A DNA stretch of 64,000 nt, taken from assembly GCA_001939945.1 (NCBI GenBank), contig MOEB01000024.1, forward strand, positions 1-64,000. Reading direction: 5' to 3'. A program made the position numbers and the translations under genes. Shown one piece after another: positions 43,866 to 53,179 of the stretch (position 1 is the first letter of the stretch; each line of letters begins with the position of its first letter). A model generated the notes under the pieces. The model was not told where the DNA came from and searched no databases. It saw nothing but the letters and a program-made list of their open reading frames with translations. The stretch is from Aerophototrophica crusticola. GTDB taxonomy: Bacteria; Pseudomonadota; Alphaproteobacteria; Azospirillales; Azospirillaceae.

Positions 43866-44885
43866 TCACTCCGCCGCTGCGGCGGGCGCGGCGAAGGCTG
43901 CCGGGGGGATGATCAGGTTCGCCTGGCGCAGGTCCGGGTCCCGCGGCATCAGCAGCAGCCGACCACGCCCCGCCTCGATCACCACCTGGTAGTTGGACAG
44001 CAGGCCCAACCCCAGCCGACCATCCAGGGCGCGGGGCATCCCTTCCCCCCGCGGGCCGATGGTGGCCTCCACCGGGCCAAGCTCCCGGCCGGCCAGCGCC
44101 AAGGCCGGCAGTTCCGTCCGGCGCAGCATGTAGGGGCCGGCCGCCCCCATCACCGGGACCACGCCCATGGGCCCCGCCAGCGGCTTGACGCCCACCCGTG
44201 CAGCGCTGTCCTCGAACAGGGTGACGGCGCCGAAATCGCCCGTGTCGATCATCAGGGACAAGGGTTGCCCCGCCACCAGGACCGTGGTGGTCAGAAGGTT
44301 GTCGTTCCAGGCCAGCGGCAGCACCAGCGTGTCCGGCCCCGGTTCCGGCAGGACCGGGTTCAGCCGCAGGGCGCCGTGGTCGAAGTCCAGCAGCACGTCG
44401 AAGCTGTGCAGCAGCGAATCCCCCAGCACACCGGCCAGGACCGTGCCGTCGTTGCGGGCCAGGGCCTGGGGCGGCAGGTCGATCACCGCGACCTTCTGCC
44501 CGCGCAGGGTGACCGGCCCGACGGACAGGCTGTCCAGCCGCGCCTTGCCCATGGGAAAGGGCCGGCCGGCGGAATCATAGGCCACCGCCCCGCCCTGCCA
44601 TTCCAGCCCCAGGTCCCTGGCCGTGCCCGGGGTGACCAGATGGATGTCGGTCAGGCCGGTGTCGAACAGGAACGCATGGCCGGGCTGGCCGTTCACCGCC
44701 GCCTCCACCACGATGCGGTGCCGATCCAGGGTGAAGGGGATGTCCAAAGGCGCGGCCAGGGAGGCGATGGCCACCTCATCCTCCGGCGCGCCGGCGCAGG
44801 CCGTCAGCAGTCCCAGGGACAGGAGTGCCGCCCGCGATGCGGCCCGCAGGGACCCGGTCGCCCATCCCGTCGTTACGGTCATCAT
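43866..44885 (-). CDS. Retropepsin-like aspartyl protease lipoprotein
   Basis: 339 aa from the ATG at 44883-44885 (MMTVTTGWATG). A signal peptide with lipobox LGLLTACAG predicts lipid attachment. Two retropepsin-like lobes are visible, each with Asp-Thr-Gly: AFLFDTGLTDIHL and SLMIDTGDFGAVTLF. Each is followed by a conserved GVLGDSLL or GRLGLGLLSN strand pair typical of the second half of the fold. It is therefore a single-chain, two-lobed aspartyl-protease-like protein in the periplasm; activity and substrate are unproven. It is divergent from the PagL-like gene. Confidence 0.82.
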   Translation of the reverse strand: MMTVTTGWATGSLRAASRAALLSLGLLTACAGAPEDEVAIASLAAPLDIPFTLDRHRIVVEAAVNGQPGHAFLFDTGLTDIHLVTPGTARDLGLEWQGGAVAYDSAGRPFPMGKARLDSLSVGPVTLRGQKVAVIDLPPQALARNDGTVLAGVLGDSLLHSFDVLLDFDHGALRLNPVLPEPGPDTLVLPLAWNDNLLTTTVLVAGQPLSLMIDTGDFGAVTLFEDSAARVGVKPLAGPMGVVPVMGAAGPYMLRRTELPALALAGRELGPVEATIGPRGEGMPRALDGRLGLGLLSNYQVVIEAGRGRLLLMPRDPDLRQANLIIPPAAFAAPAAAAE

Positions 44886-45019
44886 GCCGGCTCCACCCGC
44901 CTGCTGCCCCTGGGGAAGCAAACGGGTAAATGGCCGGTTCGGGCAGGCCGCCATCGGCACCTCAGGCCATCGGGCTAGGCGCCGCCGATCGGGGGATGCG
45001 AAATGGGGGGACTGTCGGG

Positions 45020-45550
45020 ATGAGGATACCCAGGATGGCGGCGCTGGCCGCCCTGCTGCTGGCGATACCCGGGATGGCGGGGGCGGGGGAACTGCGGCTG
45101 GGCCTGCTGCGCCAGGACTTCACCAGCTTCTGGGCCGCCGGCCGCAACTTCGAGCGCGCCTGGGCCTTGAACGCCGAATGGGCGGCCGACCCGCTGGGCC
45201 GGGTGATCGGCGGCGAGCTGATCCCCTTCGCCGGGGGCACCTGGGCGCCGGGGAAGGAGCTGGACCGGCTGCATGCCGGGCTGAACTGGCAGCTTTCCGC
45301 CGACCGGGCCTTCCTGCGGCTGGGCCTGGGCGTGGCGGTGCACAACGGCAAGACCAACGACCCGGACAGCTATGGCCGCCGCCGCCAGATGGGCAGCCGG
45401 TTCCTGTTCCACGTGCCCGTCGAGGTGGGCTTCCGGCTGGACCAGCGCCTCAGCCTCAGCGCCTATTTCGACCACGTCTCCAACGCCAACCTGGACGACA
45501 TCAACCCGGGCATCGACACTGCCGGGCTCCGGGTGGGGCTGAGGTTCTGA
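45020..45550 (+). CDS. PagL-like lipid A 3-O-deacylase (acyloxyacyl hydrolase)
   Basis: 176 aa from the ATG at 45020, with a signal peptide (MRIPRMAALAALLLAIPGMA, then GAGE). The mature part has alternating strands of an eight-stranded outer-membrane barrel and ends RVGLRF, a normal barrel C-terminus. The catalytic motif is present as YFDHVSNANLDDINPGID: His and Ser of the triad are in HVS, and the acidic residue 12 positions after Ser is Asp rather than the Glu of Pseudomonas PagL. It would remove an acyl chain from lipid A and alter LPS. There is no lipid A operon nearby. Confidence 0.82.
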   Translation: MRIPRMAALAALLLAIPGMAGAGELRLGLLRQDFTSFWAAGRNFERAWALNAEWAADPLGRVIGGELIPFAGGTWAPGKELDRLHAGLNWQLSADRAFLRLGLGVAVHNGKTNDPDSYGRRRQMGSRFLFHVPVEVGFRLDQRLSLSAYFDHVSNANLDDINPGIDTAGLRVGLRF

Positions 45551-45584
45551 GCCGGGCCAGAAGCACTTTCGAATTCGAAAGTCT

Positions 45585-45857
45585 TCAGCGCGCCGGAATG
45601 GGCGCGGGCGCCTCGACGGCGGCGGGCTGCGGCGGGGCGGTGGCGTCCACTTGCGTCTTGGCCGCCGCCTCCTTCTCCTTCGCCGGGTCGCTGACCTCCG
45701 CCGGGGCGAGGATCATCACCGGCTTGTCCTCCGGCCACCACAGGGGCTCAATGGCCTTGAACACGGTCTGGCTGCCGAAGACGAAGGACGTGATGATAAG
45801 GCCGCCGATGACGATGGCGACGAAGCGGATCAGCAGGGACAGGAACAGGCGCGGCAT
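45585..45857 (-). CDS. Small single-pass membrane protein, unknown function
   Basis: 90 aa. One N-terminal membrane helix (LFLSLLIRFVAIVIGGLIIT), then a short amphipathic stretch with FKAIEPLWWPEDKPV and a Pro/Ala/Lys-rich tail. I recognise no family. The tail composition (AAAKTQVDATAPPQPAA) suggests an unstructured periplasmic or cytoplasmic arm. It is on the same strand as the VWA lipoprotein, which ends 88 bases upstream, and may be co-transcribed with it. Confidence 0.65.
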   Translation of the reverse strand: MPRLFLSLLIRFVAIVIGGLIITSFVFGSQTVFKAIEPLWWPEDKPVMILAPAEVSDPAKEKEAAAKTQVDATAPPQPAAVEAPAPIPAR

Positions 45858-45945
45858 CAGGGCTCCGGGAAGCCGAACGGCGTAAAGGGCGGACAGCGCG
45901 GTGATAAGCCACCGCGCCGTCCATGTATACCGCTTCCGGCAGGGT

Positions 45946-47610
45946 TCAACGCTTGTCCAGGGCGCCCGCCAGCTTCACCAGCCGCAGGAACTCCGCCCGT
46001 TCCCCGTTGGGGTCGGTGCCGCGGGCGCCGGATGCCAGGGCCTCCACCGCCACCCAGGGATAATCCTTCACGAAGCTGGAGCCGCGCAGCTTCTGCCCAT
46101 AGGCCGCGGCCGCGGCGGCGAAGCGCACCTCCGTCCCTGCCTGGTCCAGGCTGGGGACCCGGTCCTTGGACGTGATGGGCCGGGTGACGAGCTGGCTGTC
46201 CTTCGCCCCCGGCGCCTTCCAGCGCAGCTTCAGGAAGGCGATCTCGTTGCCGGCGCCCGCCGGGGCCGCCTTGCCCTTGCCTTCCGGCTGGTAGCGGCTG
46301 GGGTCCAGCAGCCGGGCCTTGCTGTCCGGGGCGACGATCTCATACAGCGCCGTCACCCGGTGGCCGGCGCCCACGTCGCCCGCATCCACCTTGTCGTCGT
46401 TGAAGTCCTGGTTGCGCAGCATCCGGGTCTCGTAGCCGATCAGCCGGTACTCGGCCACCCGGGCAGGGTTGAACTCCACCTGGATTTTCACGTCGTTCGC
46501 CACGGTCAGCAGCGTGCCGCCGAGCTGTTCCCGCAGCGCCCGCCGCGCCTCATGCAGCGTGTCCACATAGACGGCCTGGCCGTTGCCCGCCTGGGCCAGG
46601 GCCTGGGCCACGTCGTCCCGGTAGTTGCCGCGCCCCACCCCCAGCACGGTCAGGGCCACGCCCTTCTCCCGGTAGCCGGCCACGAACTCCGCCAGCTTCT
46701 TCGGGTCGCTGATGCCGAGGTTGAAGTCGCCGTCGGTGGCCAGGATGACGCGGCTGACCCGCCCCTCTCCCGCCGCACCCTCCGCCAGCGCATAGGCCGC
46801 GGTCAGGCCGCCCTGCCCGCCGGTGCCGCCGCCGGCCCCCAGCTTGTCGATGGCGTCGGCGATCAGGGCCCGGTCCTTGCCGGGGGTCAGGGGCAGGATG
46901 GTCCTGCTTTCCCCGGCATAGGTGACCAGGGCGATGCGGTCATCGTCCCGCAGCCCGTCCAGCATCATGCGCAGCGACCGCTTCACCAGCGGCAGCCGGT
47001 CCGGCGCGTCCATGGAGCCGGAGACGTCCACCAGGAACACAAGGTTGGCCGGCGGCCGCGCCTCCGCCGGCACGTCATAGGCGGCCAGGCCCACATGGAC
47101 GATCTCCGCCCCCTGACGCCAGGGCGACGGGTAGACCGCCACCACCGGGTTGAAGGGCTTCGCCTTGACCTTGCTGACGGGGTAGTCATAGCGGAAATAG
47201 TTCACCACCTCCTCCACCCGTACGGCGTCGGGCGGCGGCAGGGAGCCCTGTTCCAGGAAGCGGCGGATGTTGGCGTAGCTGGCCGTGTCCACGTCCACGG
47301 AGAAGGTGGAGACCGGCGCCTCCGCCACGGCCTTGACCGCATTCTCCTCCACCGCCTGGTAGCTGTCGCCCTGCTGCACCGGCACCGGGGGCCGGGCCAT
47401 CGCCATGCGGGCGGCGGGGGCATAGCCGGGGGGCGGCGCGCTTGGCAGCGGCGGCGGCGGGGTGGGGGGCGGCGGCGCCATGGTCGGCACGGGCTCGGGC
47501 GCCAAGCCGCCGATCTCCTGGTCTGCCGGCTTCATGGGCGCGCAACCCACCGCCACCAGGGCGACACCGCCGAGCAGCAGGAACACGGAGCCCTTGTTCA
47601 ACCTTTTCAT
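45946..47610 (-). CDS. YfbK-like von Willebrand factor A lipoprotein
   Basis: 554 aa. A lipoprotein signal peptide (MKRLNKGSVFLLLGGVALVA, then VGCAPM) is followed by a long Pro-rich region (PPPPTPPPPLPSAPPPG). Next is the N-terminal VWF-A-associated domain (PVSTFSVDVDTASYANIRRF, VEEVVNYFRYDYPV), then a VWA domain with an intact MIDAS (LVFLVDVSGSMDAPDRLPLV; later TGGQGG and ATDGDFNLG). The C-terminus matches the DUF3520-type domain (AYGQKLRGSSFVKDYPW). Full length for the family. VWA proteins bind metal and partner proteins; the role of this group is unknown. Confidence 0.9.
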   Translation of the reverse strand: MKRLNKGSVFLLLGGVALVAVGCAPMKPADQEIGGLAPEPVPTMAPPPPTPPPPLPSAPPPGYAPAARMAMARPPVPVQQGDSYQAVEENAVKAVAEAPVSTFSVDVDTASYANIRRFLEQGSLPPPDAVRVEEVVNYFRYDYPVSKVKAKPFNPVVAVYPSPWRQGAEIVHVGLAAYDVPAEARPPANLVFLVDVSGSMDAPDRLPLVKRSLRMMLDGLRDDDRIALVTYAGESRTILPLTPGKDRALIADAIDKLGAGGGTGGQGGLTAAYALAEGAAGEGRVSRVILATDGDFNLGISDPKKLAEFVAGYREKGVALTVLGVGRGNYRDDVAQALAQAGNGQAVYVDTLHEARRALREQLGGTLLTVANDVKIQVEFNPARVAEYRLIGYETRMLRNQDFNDDKVDAGDVGAGHRVTALYEIVAPDSKARLLDPSRYQPEGKGKAAPAGAGNEIAFLKLRWKAPGAKDSQLVTRPITSKDRVPSLDQAGTEVRFAAAAAAYGQKLRGSSFVKDYPWVAVEALASGARGTDPNGERAEFLRLVKLAGALDKR

Positions 47611-47734
47611 GGTCGCTTCCCCCTCACCCCAAATCGATCACCCCAAAGTGGTGGGGGATTGTGTCAGGGAATGGGCGGGGGGCAGGCTTTATTTCAGCCC
47701 TCGAAGGGTTTTGTCACGATCCGATAGGGGACCG

Positions 47735-49339
47735 TCACTCCACGATCATCGCCTCCAGCGTGGCCAGCCGGTCGGCCTCCGCCGCGGGCTTGTCCCAGCG
47801 GACGCGGTGGACGCGGGGGAAGCGCATGGCGACGCCGCTCTTGTGCCGGGTGGAGCGGTGGACGCTGTCGAAGGCCACCTCCAGCACCAGGCCCGGCGGC
47901 ACCTCCCGCACGGGGCCGTAGCGGCGCACCGTGTTGTTGCGGATCCAGCGGTCCAGGCGGACCAGCTCCTCGTCCGTGTAGCCGCTATAGCATTTGCCCA
48001 CGGGCACCAGCTCCCCCCCGTTTTCGGGGTCGCCGGTCCAGGCGCCGAAGGTGAAGTCGCCGTAGTAGCTGGCGCGCTTGCCGTGGCCGCGCTGGGCGTA
48101 CATCACCACCACGTCCAGGGTCAGCGGCCCGCGCTTCCACTTGAACCAGGGCCCTTTGGGCCGGCCGGAGACATAGGTGCTGTCCGCCCGCTTCAGCATC
48201 AGCCCCTCGATGGCGTTGTCGCGGGCACCGGCCCGCAGCGCTGCCAGCTCCTCCCACGTCTCGAAGGGGACCATGGGGGACAGGTCCATGGCGGGGGGCC
48301 GGGTGCGGGCGTACCAGTCCTCCAGCCGCTGGCGGCGGGCGTCGAAGGGCAAGGCCCGCAGATCCTCGTCGCCGTCGAACAGGATGTCGTAAAGCCGGAT
48401 GTGGGCCGGATACTCCTTGACCAGCTTGGGCGTCACCTGCTTGCGGTTCAGGCGCTGCTGCAGGTCGTTGAAGGGCCGCACCTCCCCGTCGCGGACCACC
48501 AGCAGCTCCCCGTCCAGCACCGCGTCGAAGGCCAGCCGTTCCACCACGTCGGGGAAGGCGGCGCCCACCTCCTCCCCGGTGCGGCTGTACAGGCGGCTCT
48601 CGCCCAGGGTGCGGGCGACCACCTGGACCCGGATGCCGTCCCACTTCCACTCCGCCCTATAGGCGGCGGGGTCCAGGCCGGCGATGTCCTCATCCTCCAG
48701 CGGCTGGGCCAGCATGGTGGGGCGATAGCCGCCGGTGGCCGCCACGGTGGGCTTGGGGCCGGCACCCGACAGCCAGCCGAACAGGTCCAGGTAGGGGGCG
48801 CGCAGGCCGTGCCACAGCTCCTCGATCTCATCCACGCTGGCCTGGACGCCGTTGCCCCCGGCCCATTCCGCCAGGGAGGTCTTGGCCAGGCGGGCGGAGG
48901 CGCCGACGCGCAAACTGCCGGTGATCAGCTTCAGCAAGGCATAGCGCCCGTCGCTGTCCAGCGCGTCCAGCCAGCCCTCCAGCAGGGCCGGCACCTCCGA
49001 CCGCTTGGCACTGGTCAGGCCGTGGACCACCTCCGACAGGGGCGGCGGGGGCGTGTTGGTGCCGGGGCGGGCCGGCCAGATCAGGGCCGCCGTCTCCGCC
49101 GTGTCGCCGACGAAGTCATATGACCAGCCATAGAGCACCGGGTCCACCCGGGTCATCACCAGGTTGCGCACGATGGCCGGCTTGGCCGCGCCGAAGGTCA
49201 GGCTGCCGGTCAGCGCCGCCAGCGCCCAGCCCCGCTCCGGGTCCGGCGTGGTCTGCCAATAGTCGGTAAGCAGGCGGATCTTGCCGTTGCGGGCTGGCGT
49301 GAACACCAGCGCGTCCATCAGGGCGGCGAAGCGGTTCAC
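47735..49339 (-). CDS. ATP-dependent DNA ligase (bacterial LigB/LigC-like type paired with exonuclease)
   Basis: 534 aa from a GTG (49337-49339) with GGAGGAGG just upstream; its GTGA overlaps the exonuclease stop. The adenylation motif is EWKWDGIRVQV, with the Lys nucleophile; other ligase motifs are SRTGEEV, DGELLVVRDG, EGLMLKRADSTY and WFKWKRGPLTLD. The N-terminal region (RFAALMDALVFTPARNGKI) is the DNA-binding domain of ligases of this bacterial type. It joins nicks, probably in repair. The operon normally also holds a helicase and a phosphoesterase; here only the exonuclease is linked. Confidence 0.93.
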   Translation of the reverse strand: MNRFAALMDALVFTPARNGKIRLLTDYWQTTPDPERGWALAALTGSLTFGAAKPAIVRNLVMTRVDPVLYGWSYDFVGDTAETAALIWPARPGTNTPPPPLSEVVHGLTSAKRSEVPALLEGWLDALDSDGRYALLKLITGSLRVGASARLAKTSLAEWAGGNGVQASVDEIEELWHGLRAPYLDLFGWLSGAGPKPTVAATGGYRPTMLAQPLEDEDIAGLDPAAYRAEWKWDGIRVQVVARTLGESRLYSRTGEEVGAAFPDVVERLAFDAVLDGELLVVRDGEVRPFNDLQQRLNRKQVTPKLVKEYPAHIRLYDILFDGDEDLRALPFDARRQRLEDWYARTRPPAMDLSPMVPFETWEELAALRAGARDNAIEGLMLKRADSTYVSGRPKGPWFKWKRGPLTLDVVVMYAQRGHGKRASYYGDFTFGAWTGDPENGGELVPVGKCYSGYTDEELVRLDRWIRNNTVRRYGPVREVPPGLVLEVAFDSVHRSTRHKSGVAMRFPRVHRVRWDKPAAEADRLATLEAMIVE

Positions 49340-50385
49340 GTATCCTCCTCCTCGAACCCCACCAGGTGCAGGGGTCGCGCCCGGAAGCCCTGGCCCGTGG
49401 CCCAGTGGACCAGCGCCTCCTCCCGCCCGTGGGTGACCCAGACCTCCGGCGCCTGCACGTCCATCAGGGTCTGGCACAGCTCGTCCCAGTCGCAATGGTC
49501 GGAGATGACCAGCGGCAGCTCCACGCCCTTCTGCCGGGCCCGCTGCCGCACCCGCATCCAGCCCGAGGCATAGGCCACCACCGGGTCGGGCATCCGGCGG
49601 CTCCACTTGTCCTGGACGGCGGAGGGGGTGGAGAGGACGATCTGGCCCTTGAGGTCCTCCTTCGACGCGCCAGTGGCGGGGCGCAGCTCGCCCAAGGGCA
49701 CGCCGTGCCGCTCATACAGCTCGCACAGGGGGATCAGGGCGCCGTGCAGCCAGAGGGGCCTGTCCCACCCGGCCTCCCGCAGCAGGGCGATGACCCGCTG
49801 CGCCTTGCCCAGGGCATAGGCGCCGACGATGTGGGAGCGGTCGGGGTACAGGGCGACGGAGTGGAGCAGCTTCGCCACCTCGTCCTCCGCCGGCGGGTGG
49901 CGGAAGACGGGCAGCCCGAAGGTGGCCTCCGTCACGAAGGCGTCGCAGGGCACCGGCTCGAACGGGGCGCAGGTGGGATCACGGCGGCGCTTGTAGTCGC
50001 CGGACACGACGACCCGGCTGCCCCGCCACTCCACCACCACCTGGGCGCTGCCCAGCACATGGCCGGCGGGGACCAGGGTGACCGTCACCTCCCCCACCGT
50101 CAGGGGCCGGCCGTAGGGCAAGGGCTGCTTGTGGGTTCCGCTCCCCTCCCCCAGCCGGCTTTCCATGATGGCCAGGGTCTCCGGCGTGGCCAGCACGTGG
50201 GTGTGGCCGCCGCGGGCGTGGTCGCTGTGGCCGTGGGTGATGACGGCGCGGTCCACGCCGCGGACCGGGTCGATGTGGAAGCCCCCGGGCTCCACCCACA
50301 GCCCACCCCCGCGCTCCACGGCGCAGGGGTAGACCCAGGTTTCCGGCAAGGGGGCTTTCAGGGCGGGGGCTGCGAGGTCGGTCAT
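49336..50385 (-). CDS. Ligase-associated MBL-fold DNA exonuclease
   Basis: 349 aa. Metallo-beta-lactamase fold with the metal motif AVITHGHSDHARGGHTHV and a beta-CASP-like region (VVSGDYKRRRDPTCAPFEPV, then ISDHCDWDELCQTLMDVQ and VTHGREEALVHWA). It belongs to the single-ended exonuclease family that forms an operon with ATP-dependent ligases. It is transcribed just before the ligase with a 4-base overlap, so the two products are made together. The AbgT transporter gene upstream is on the same strand, 58 bases away. Confidence 0.92.
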   Translation of the reverse strand: MTDLAAPALKAPLPETWVYPCAVERGGGLWVEPGGFHIDPVRGVDRAVITHGHSDHARGGHTHVLATPETLAIMESRLGEGSGTHKQPLPYGRPLTVGEVTVTLVPAGHVLGSAQVVVEWRGSRVVVSGDYKRRRDPTCAPFEPVPCDAFVTEATFGLPVFRHPPAEDEVAKLLHSVALYPDRSHIVGAYALGKAQRVIALLREAGWDRPLWLHGALIPLCELYERHGVPLGELRPATGASKEDLKGQIVLSTPSAVQDKWSRRMPDPVVAYASGWMRVRQRARQKGVELPLVISDHCDWDELCQTLMDVQAPEVWVTHGREEALVHWATGQGFRARPLHLVGFEEEDT

Positions 50386-50443
50386 GCTTCCCAGGATATG
50401 GTTCCTGGAGGCAACGCGACCAGCCGTCAGCCGGGTCCCGTCG

Positions 50444-52012
50444 TCAGCCTCCCGCGGGCGGCGCGATACCCGGAACGGGGATGCTGGCGCTCACCCCCGG
50501 CCCCAGGGGAAGGTCCAGCAGGTACCAGACGCTGAACAGGGCGGTGGAGCTGATGCCGAACCAGACCGAGTAGGGCAGCATGGTGGCCACCAGCGAGCCG
50601 ATGCCGAAGCTGGGCACATAGCGCTGGCACATGATCAGGATCAGCGGGAAGTAGGGCAGCAGCGGGGTGATCGGGTTGGTGAAGGCGTCACCCACACGAT
50701 AGGCGGCCTGGGTCGCCTCCGGGCTGATGCCGACGCCCATCAGCATGGGCACCATCACGGGGGCCAGGATGGCCCACTTGGCCGACGCGCTGCCGATCAG
50801 GATGTTGATCATGGAGCCGACGAGGATAAGCGCCAGCAGCAGCGGCAGCCCGTCGATCCCCGCGGCGCGCAGGAAGGCGGCGCCGTTGATGGCCAGGATG
50901 GTGCCCAGGTTGGACCAGCCGAACAGGGCGATGAAGATGGAGGCGGCGAAGGCCAGAACCAGGTAGCCGCCCATGTCCGACATGCTCTTGCCCATCATGC
51001 CCACCACGTCCTTGTCGGACCGGATGGTGCGGGCGCCGACGCCATAGGCGATGCCGCAGAGCAGGAAGACGACGAACAGCAGGGTGACGATGCTGCCGAA
51101 GAAGGGCGCCAGCGGGTTGTTGGCGTTCTTCGGGTCGCGCAGGACGCCATCCTCCGGCAGCACCAGCCACAGGATCACGGCGACGCTGGCCAGCACCACC
51201 AGACCCGCCGCCCTCAGGCCACGACGCTCCAGCGCCTTCTGCTCGGCCGTGGGCTCATCCACCGCGCCTCCGGGGATGTCGGTCCCCAGGGGGGCGGAGG
51301 CCCAGAGGCGGGGCTCGATGATGCGGTCGGTGACGATGGCGCCCACGATGGTGAACAGGGGAACGAAGGCCATCATCAGGAAATAGTTGGCCGTGGGGGC
51401 CACCACGTAATTCGGGTCATAGAGCTGGGCCGCCGCGGTGCTGATGCCGCCCAGCAGCGGGTCCAGGCTGGTGACCAGCAGGTTGGCGCTGAACCCGCCG
51501 GCCACGCCGGCGAAGGCCGCGGCCAGGCCCGCGATGGGGTGGCGGCCGATGGAATGGAACAGGGCCGCGGCCAGGGGCGTGAGCACCACATAGCCGGCGT
51601 CCGCCGCCAGGCTGGCCTGGACGCCGGCGAAGACCACCGTCAGGGTCAGCAGGCGCGACGGCACGGCGCGCACCAGGGCCGCCAGGCTGACGCCGATCAG
51701 GCCCGCCCGCTCCGCCACGCCCACGCCCAGCATGACCACCAGCACCACGCCCAGCGGGTGGAAGCTGGTGAAGATGGTCGGCAGCTCCGTGAAGAAGCGC
51801 CGGATGTTGGCCGGGTCCGCCAGGCTGACGGCGGTGATCTCCTTGCCCGTGCCCGGGTGGACGGCGCTGGTGCCCAGGGAGGCGAAGAGCAGCGACAGCA
51901 TCACCACGATGGCGATGGCGATCAGGAACAGGGTGGCCGGGTCCGGCAACCGGTTACCCGCCCGCTCGATCCCGGCAAGGATACGCTCGCCGAAGCCCTG
52001 ACTTGTCCCCAT
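50444..52012 (-). CDS. AbgT-family transporter
   Basis: 522 aa from the ATG at 52010-52012 (MGTSQGFGERILAGI). About nine to eleven membrane segments. Family motifs: RAGNRLPDPATLFLIAIAIV near the start, NIRRFFTELPTIFTSFHPLG, VALVRAVPSRLLTLTVVFAG-like segment and AYRVGDAFTNPITPLLPYFP towards the end. AbgT proteins take up p-aminobenzoyl-glutamate or export sulfonamides, energised by proton or sodium gradients. It is divergent from psuG. Confidence 0.93.
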   Translation of the reverse strand: MGTSQGFGERILAGIERAGNRLPDPATLFLIAIAIVVMLSLLFASLGTSAVHPGTGKEITAVSLADPANIRRFFTELPTIFTSFHPLGVVLVVMLGVGVAERAGLIGVSLAALVRAVPSRLLTLTVVFAGVQASLAADAGYVVLTPLAAALFHSIGRHPIAGLAAAFAGVAGGFSANLLVTSLDPLLGGISTAAAQLYDPNYVVAPTANYFLMMAFVPLFTIVGAIVTDRIIEPRLWASAPLGTDIPGGAVDEPTAEQKALERRGLRAAGLVVLASVAVILWLVLPEDGVLRDPKNANNPLAPFFGSIVTLLFVVFLLCGIAYGVGARTIRSDKDVVGMMGKSMSDMGGYLVLAFAASIFIALFGWSNLGTILAINGAAFLRAAGIDGLPLLLALILVGSMINILIGSASAKWAILAPVMVPMLMGVGISPEATQAAYRVGDAFTNPITPLLPYFPLILIMCQRYVPSFGIGSLVATMLPYSVWFGISSTALFSVWYLLDLPLGPGVSASIPVPGIAPPAGG

Positions 52013-52195
52013 TCCCAAACCCCCGCCCGTTGTTCGTATCGTTCCTGATGGAACCGTTGCGCCCTTCGTGCCAAGGCGGACGCCGCTTGGCAAGGGCCGG
52101 TCTGATCCAGGGTGCGATCACCCTACCCGACCTGTGGGTTGCGCCCGCCCCGCGGCACGGGCATTCTCGCGCCCGATCCCCGGGAGAGACAGGCC

Positions 52196-53164
52196 ATGCA
52201 CGACTTCCTTTCCATCCATCCGGCCGTCGCGGCGGCGCTGCGGGCGAACCAGCCGGTGGTGGCGCTGGAATCGACCTTGATCAGCCACGGCCTGCCCCAC
52301 CCCGCCAATGTGGAGACGGCGCTGGCGCTGGAAGCGGCCGTGCGGGCGGCCGGGGCCCTGCCGGCCACCGTGGCCGTGCTGGACGGGCGCATCCGCGTCG
52401 GCCTGGAGGCGGAGGATCTGGAGCGGCTGGCCCAGCCGGGGGTGCGCAAGGTCAGCCGCCGCGACCTGCCCCTGGTGCTTGCCAGCGGCGCCGACGGGGC
52501 CACGACGGTGGCCGCCACCATGATCGCCGCGGAACTGGCCGGCATCTCCGTCTTCGCCACGGGCGGCATCGGCGGGGTGCACCGGGGTGTGGAGACGACC
52601 CTGGACATCTCCGCCGACCTGGAGGAGCTGTCACAGACCGACGTGGCCGTGGTCTGCGCCGGGGCCAAGGCCATCCTGGATTTGCAGAAGACCCTGGAAT
52701 ATCTGGAGACCAAGGGCGTGCCGGTGATCGGCTTCGGCACCGACCGTTTCCCCGCCTTCTATACCGCCAGCCTGCCGCTGCCCGTGGACGGGCGGGTGGA
52801 CAGCGCCGACGACGCGGCCCGCATGCTGCGCGCCAAGTGGCAGTTGGGCCTGAAGGGCGGCGTGGTCATCGGCGTGCCCATCCCGGAGGAAGCCGCCCTG
52901 GACGCCGAGGCGGTGGAAGCCGCCATCCGCCAGGCGGTGGATGAGGCCGAGAACCAGGGCGTGCGCGGCAAGGAGCTGACGCCCTTCCTGCTGAAGCGGC
53001 TGGAGGAACTGACCGGCGGCGCCAGCCTGGCCGCCAACCGGGCCCTGCTGCTGAACAACGCCCGCGTGGCGGGGCAGATCGCCGTGGCCTATGCCCGCCA
53101 GAAGGCGGAGATGGCCCTGCCGAGGAAGGTCACCGCCCCGAACAAGCGCCCGCCGGGGTACTGA
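52196..53164 (+). CDS. psuG: Pseudouridine-5'-phosphate glycosidase PsuG
   Basis: 322 aa from the ATG at 52196 (MHDFLSIHPAVAAAL). It splits pseudouridine 5'-phosphate to uracil and ribose 5-phosphate. Signature blocks: VVALESTLISHGLPHPANVE, VRKVSRRDLPLVLASGADGA (with the Lys-Arg-Asp motif), VFATGGIGGVHRGVETTLDI and NAALLxx-like SLAANRALLLNNARVA. No PsuK kinase gene is adjacent, so the substrate must come from elsewhere. The 183-base gap to the divergent AbgT gene holds both promoters, not resolvable by eye. Confidence 0.95.
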   Translation: MHDFLSIHPAVAAALRANQPVVALESTLISHGLPHPANVETALALEAAVRAAGALPATVAVLDGRIRVGLEAEDLERLAQPGVRKVSRRDLPLVLASGADGATTVAATMIAAELAGISVFATGGIGGVHRGVETTLDISADLEELSQTDVAVVCAGAKAILDLQKTLEYLETKGVPVIGFGTDRFPAFYTASLPLPVDGRVDSADDAARMLRAKWQLGLKGGVVIGVPIPEEAALDAEAVEAAIRQAVDEAENQGVRGKELTPFLLKRLEELTGGASLAANRALLLNNARVAGQIAVAYARQKAEMALPRKVTAPNKRPPGY

Positions 53165-53179
53165 GCGGCGCAGGGCATC

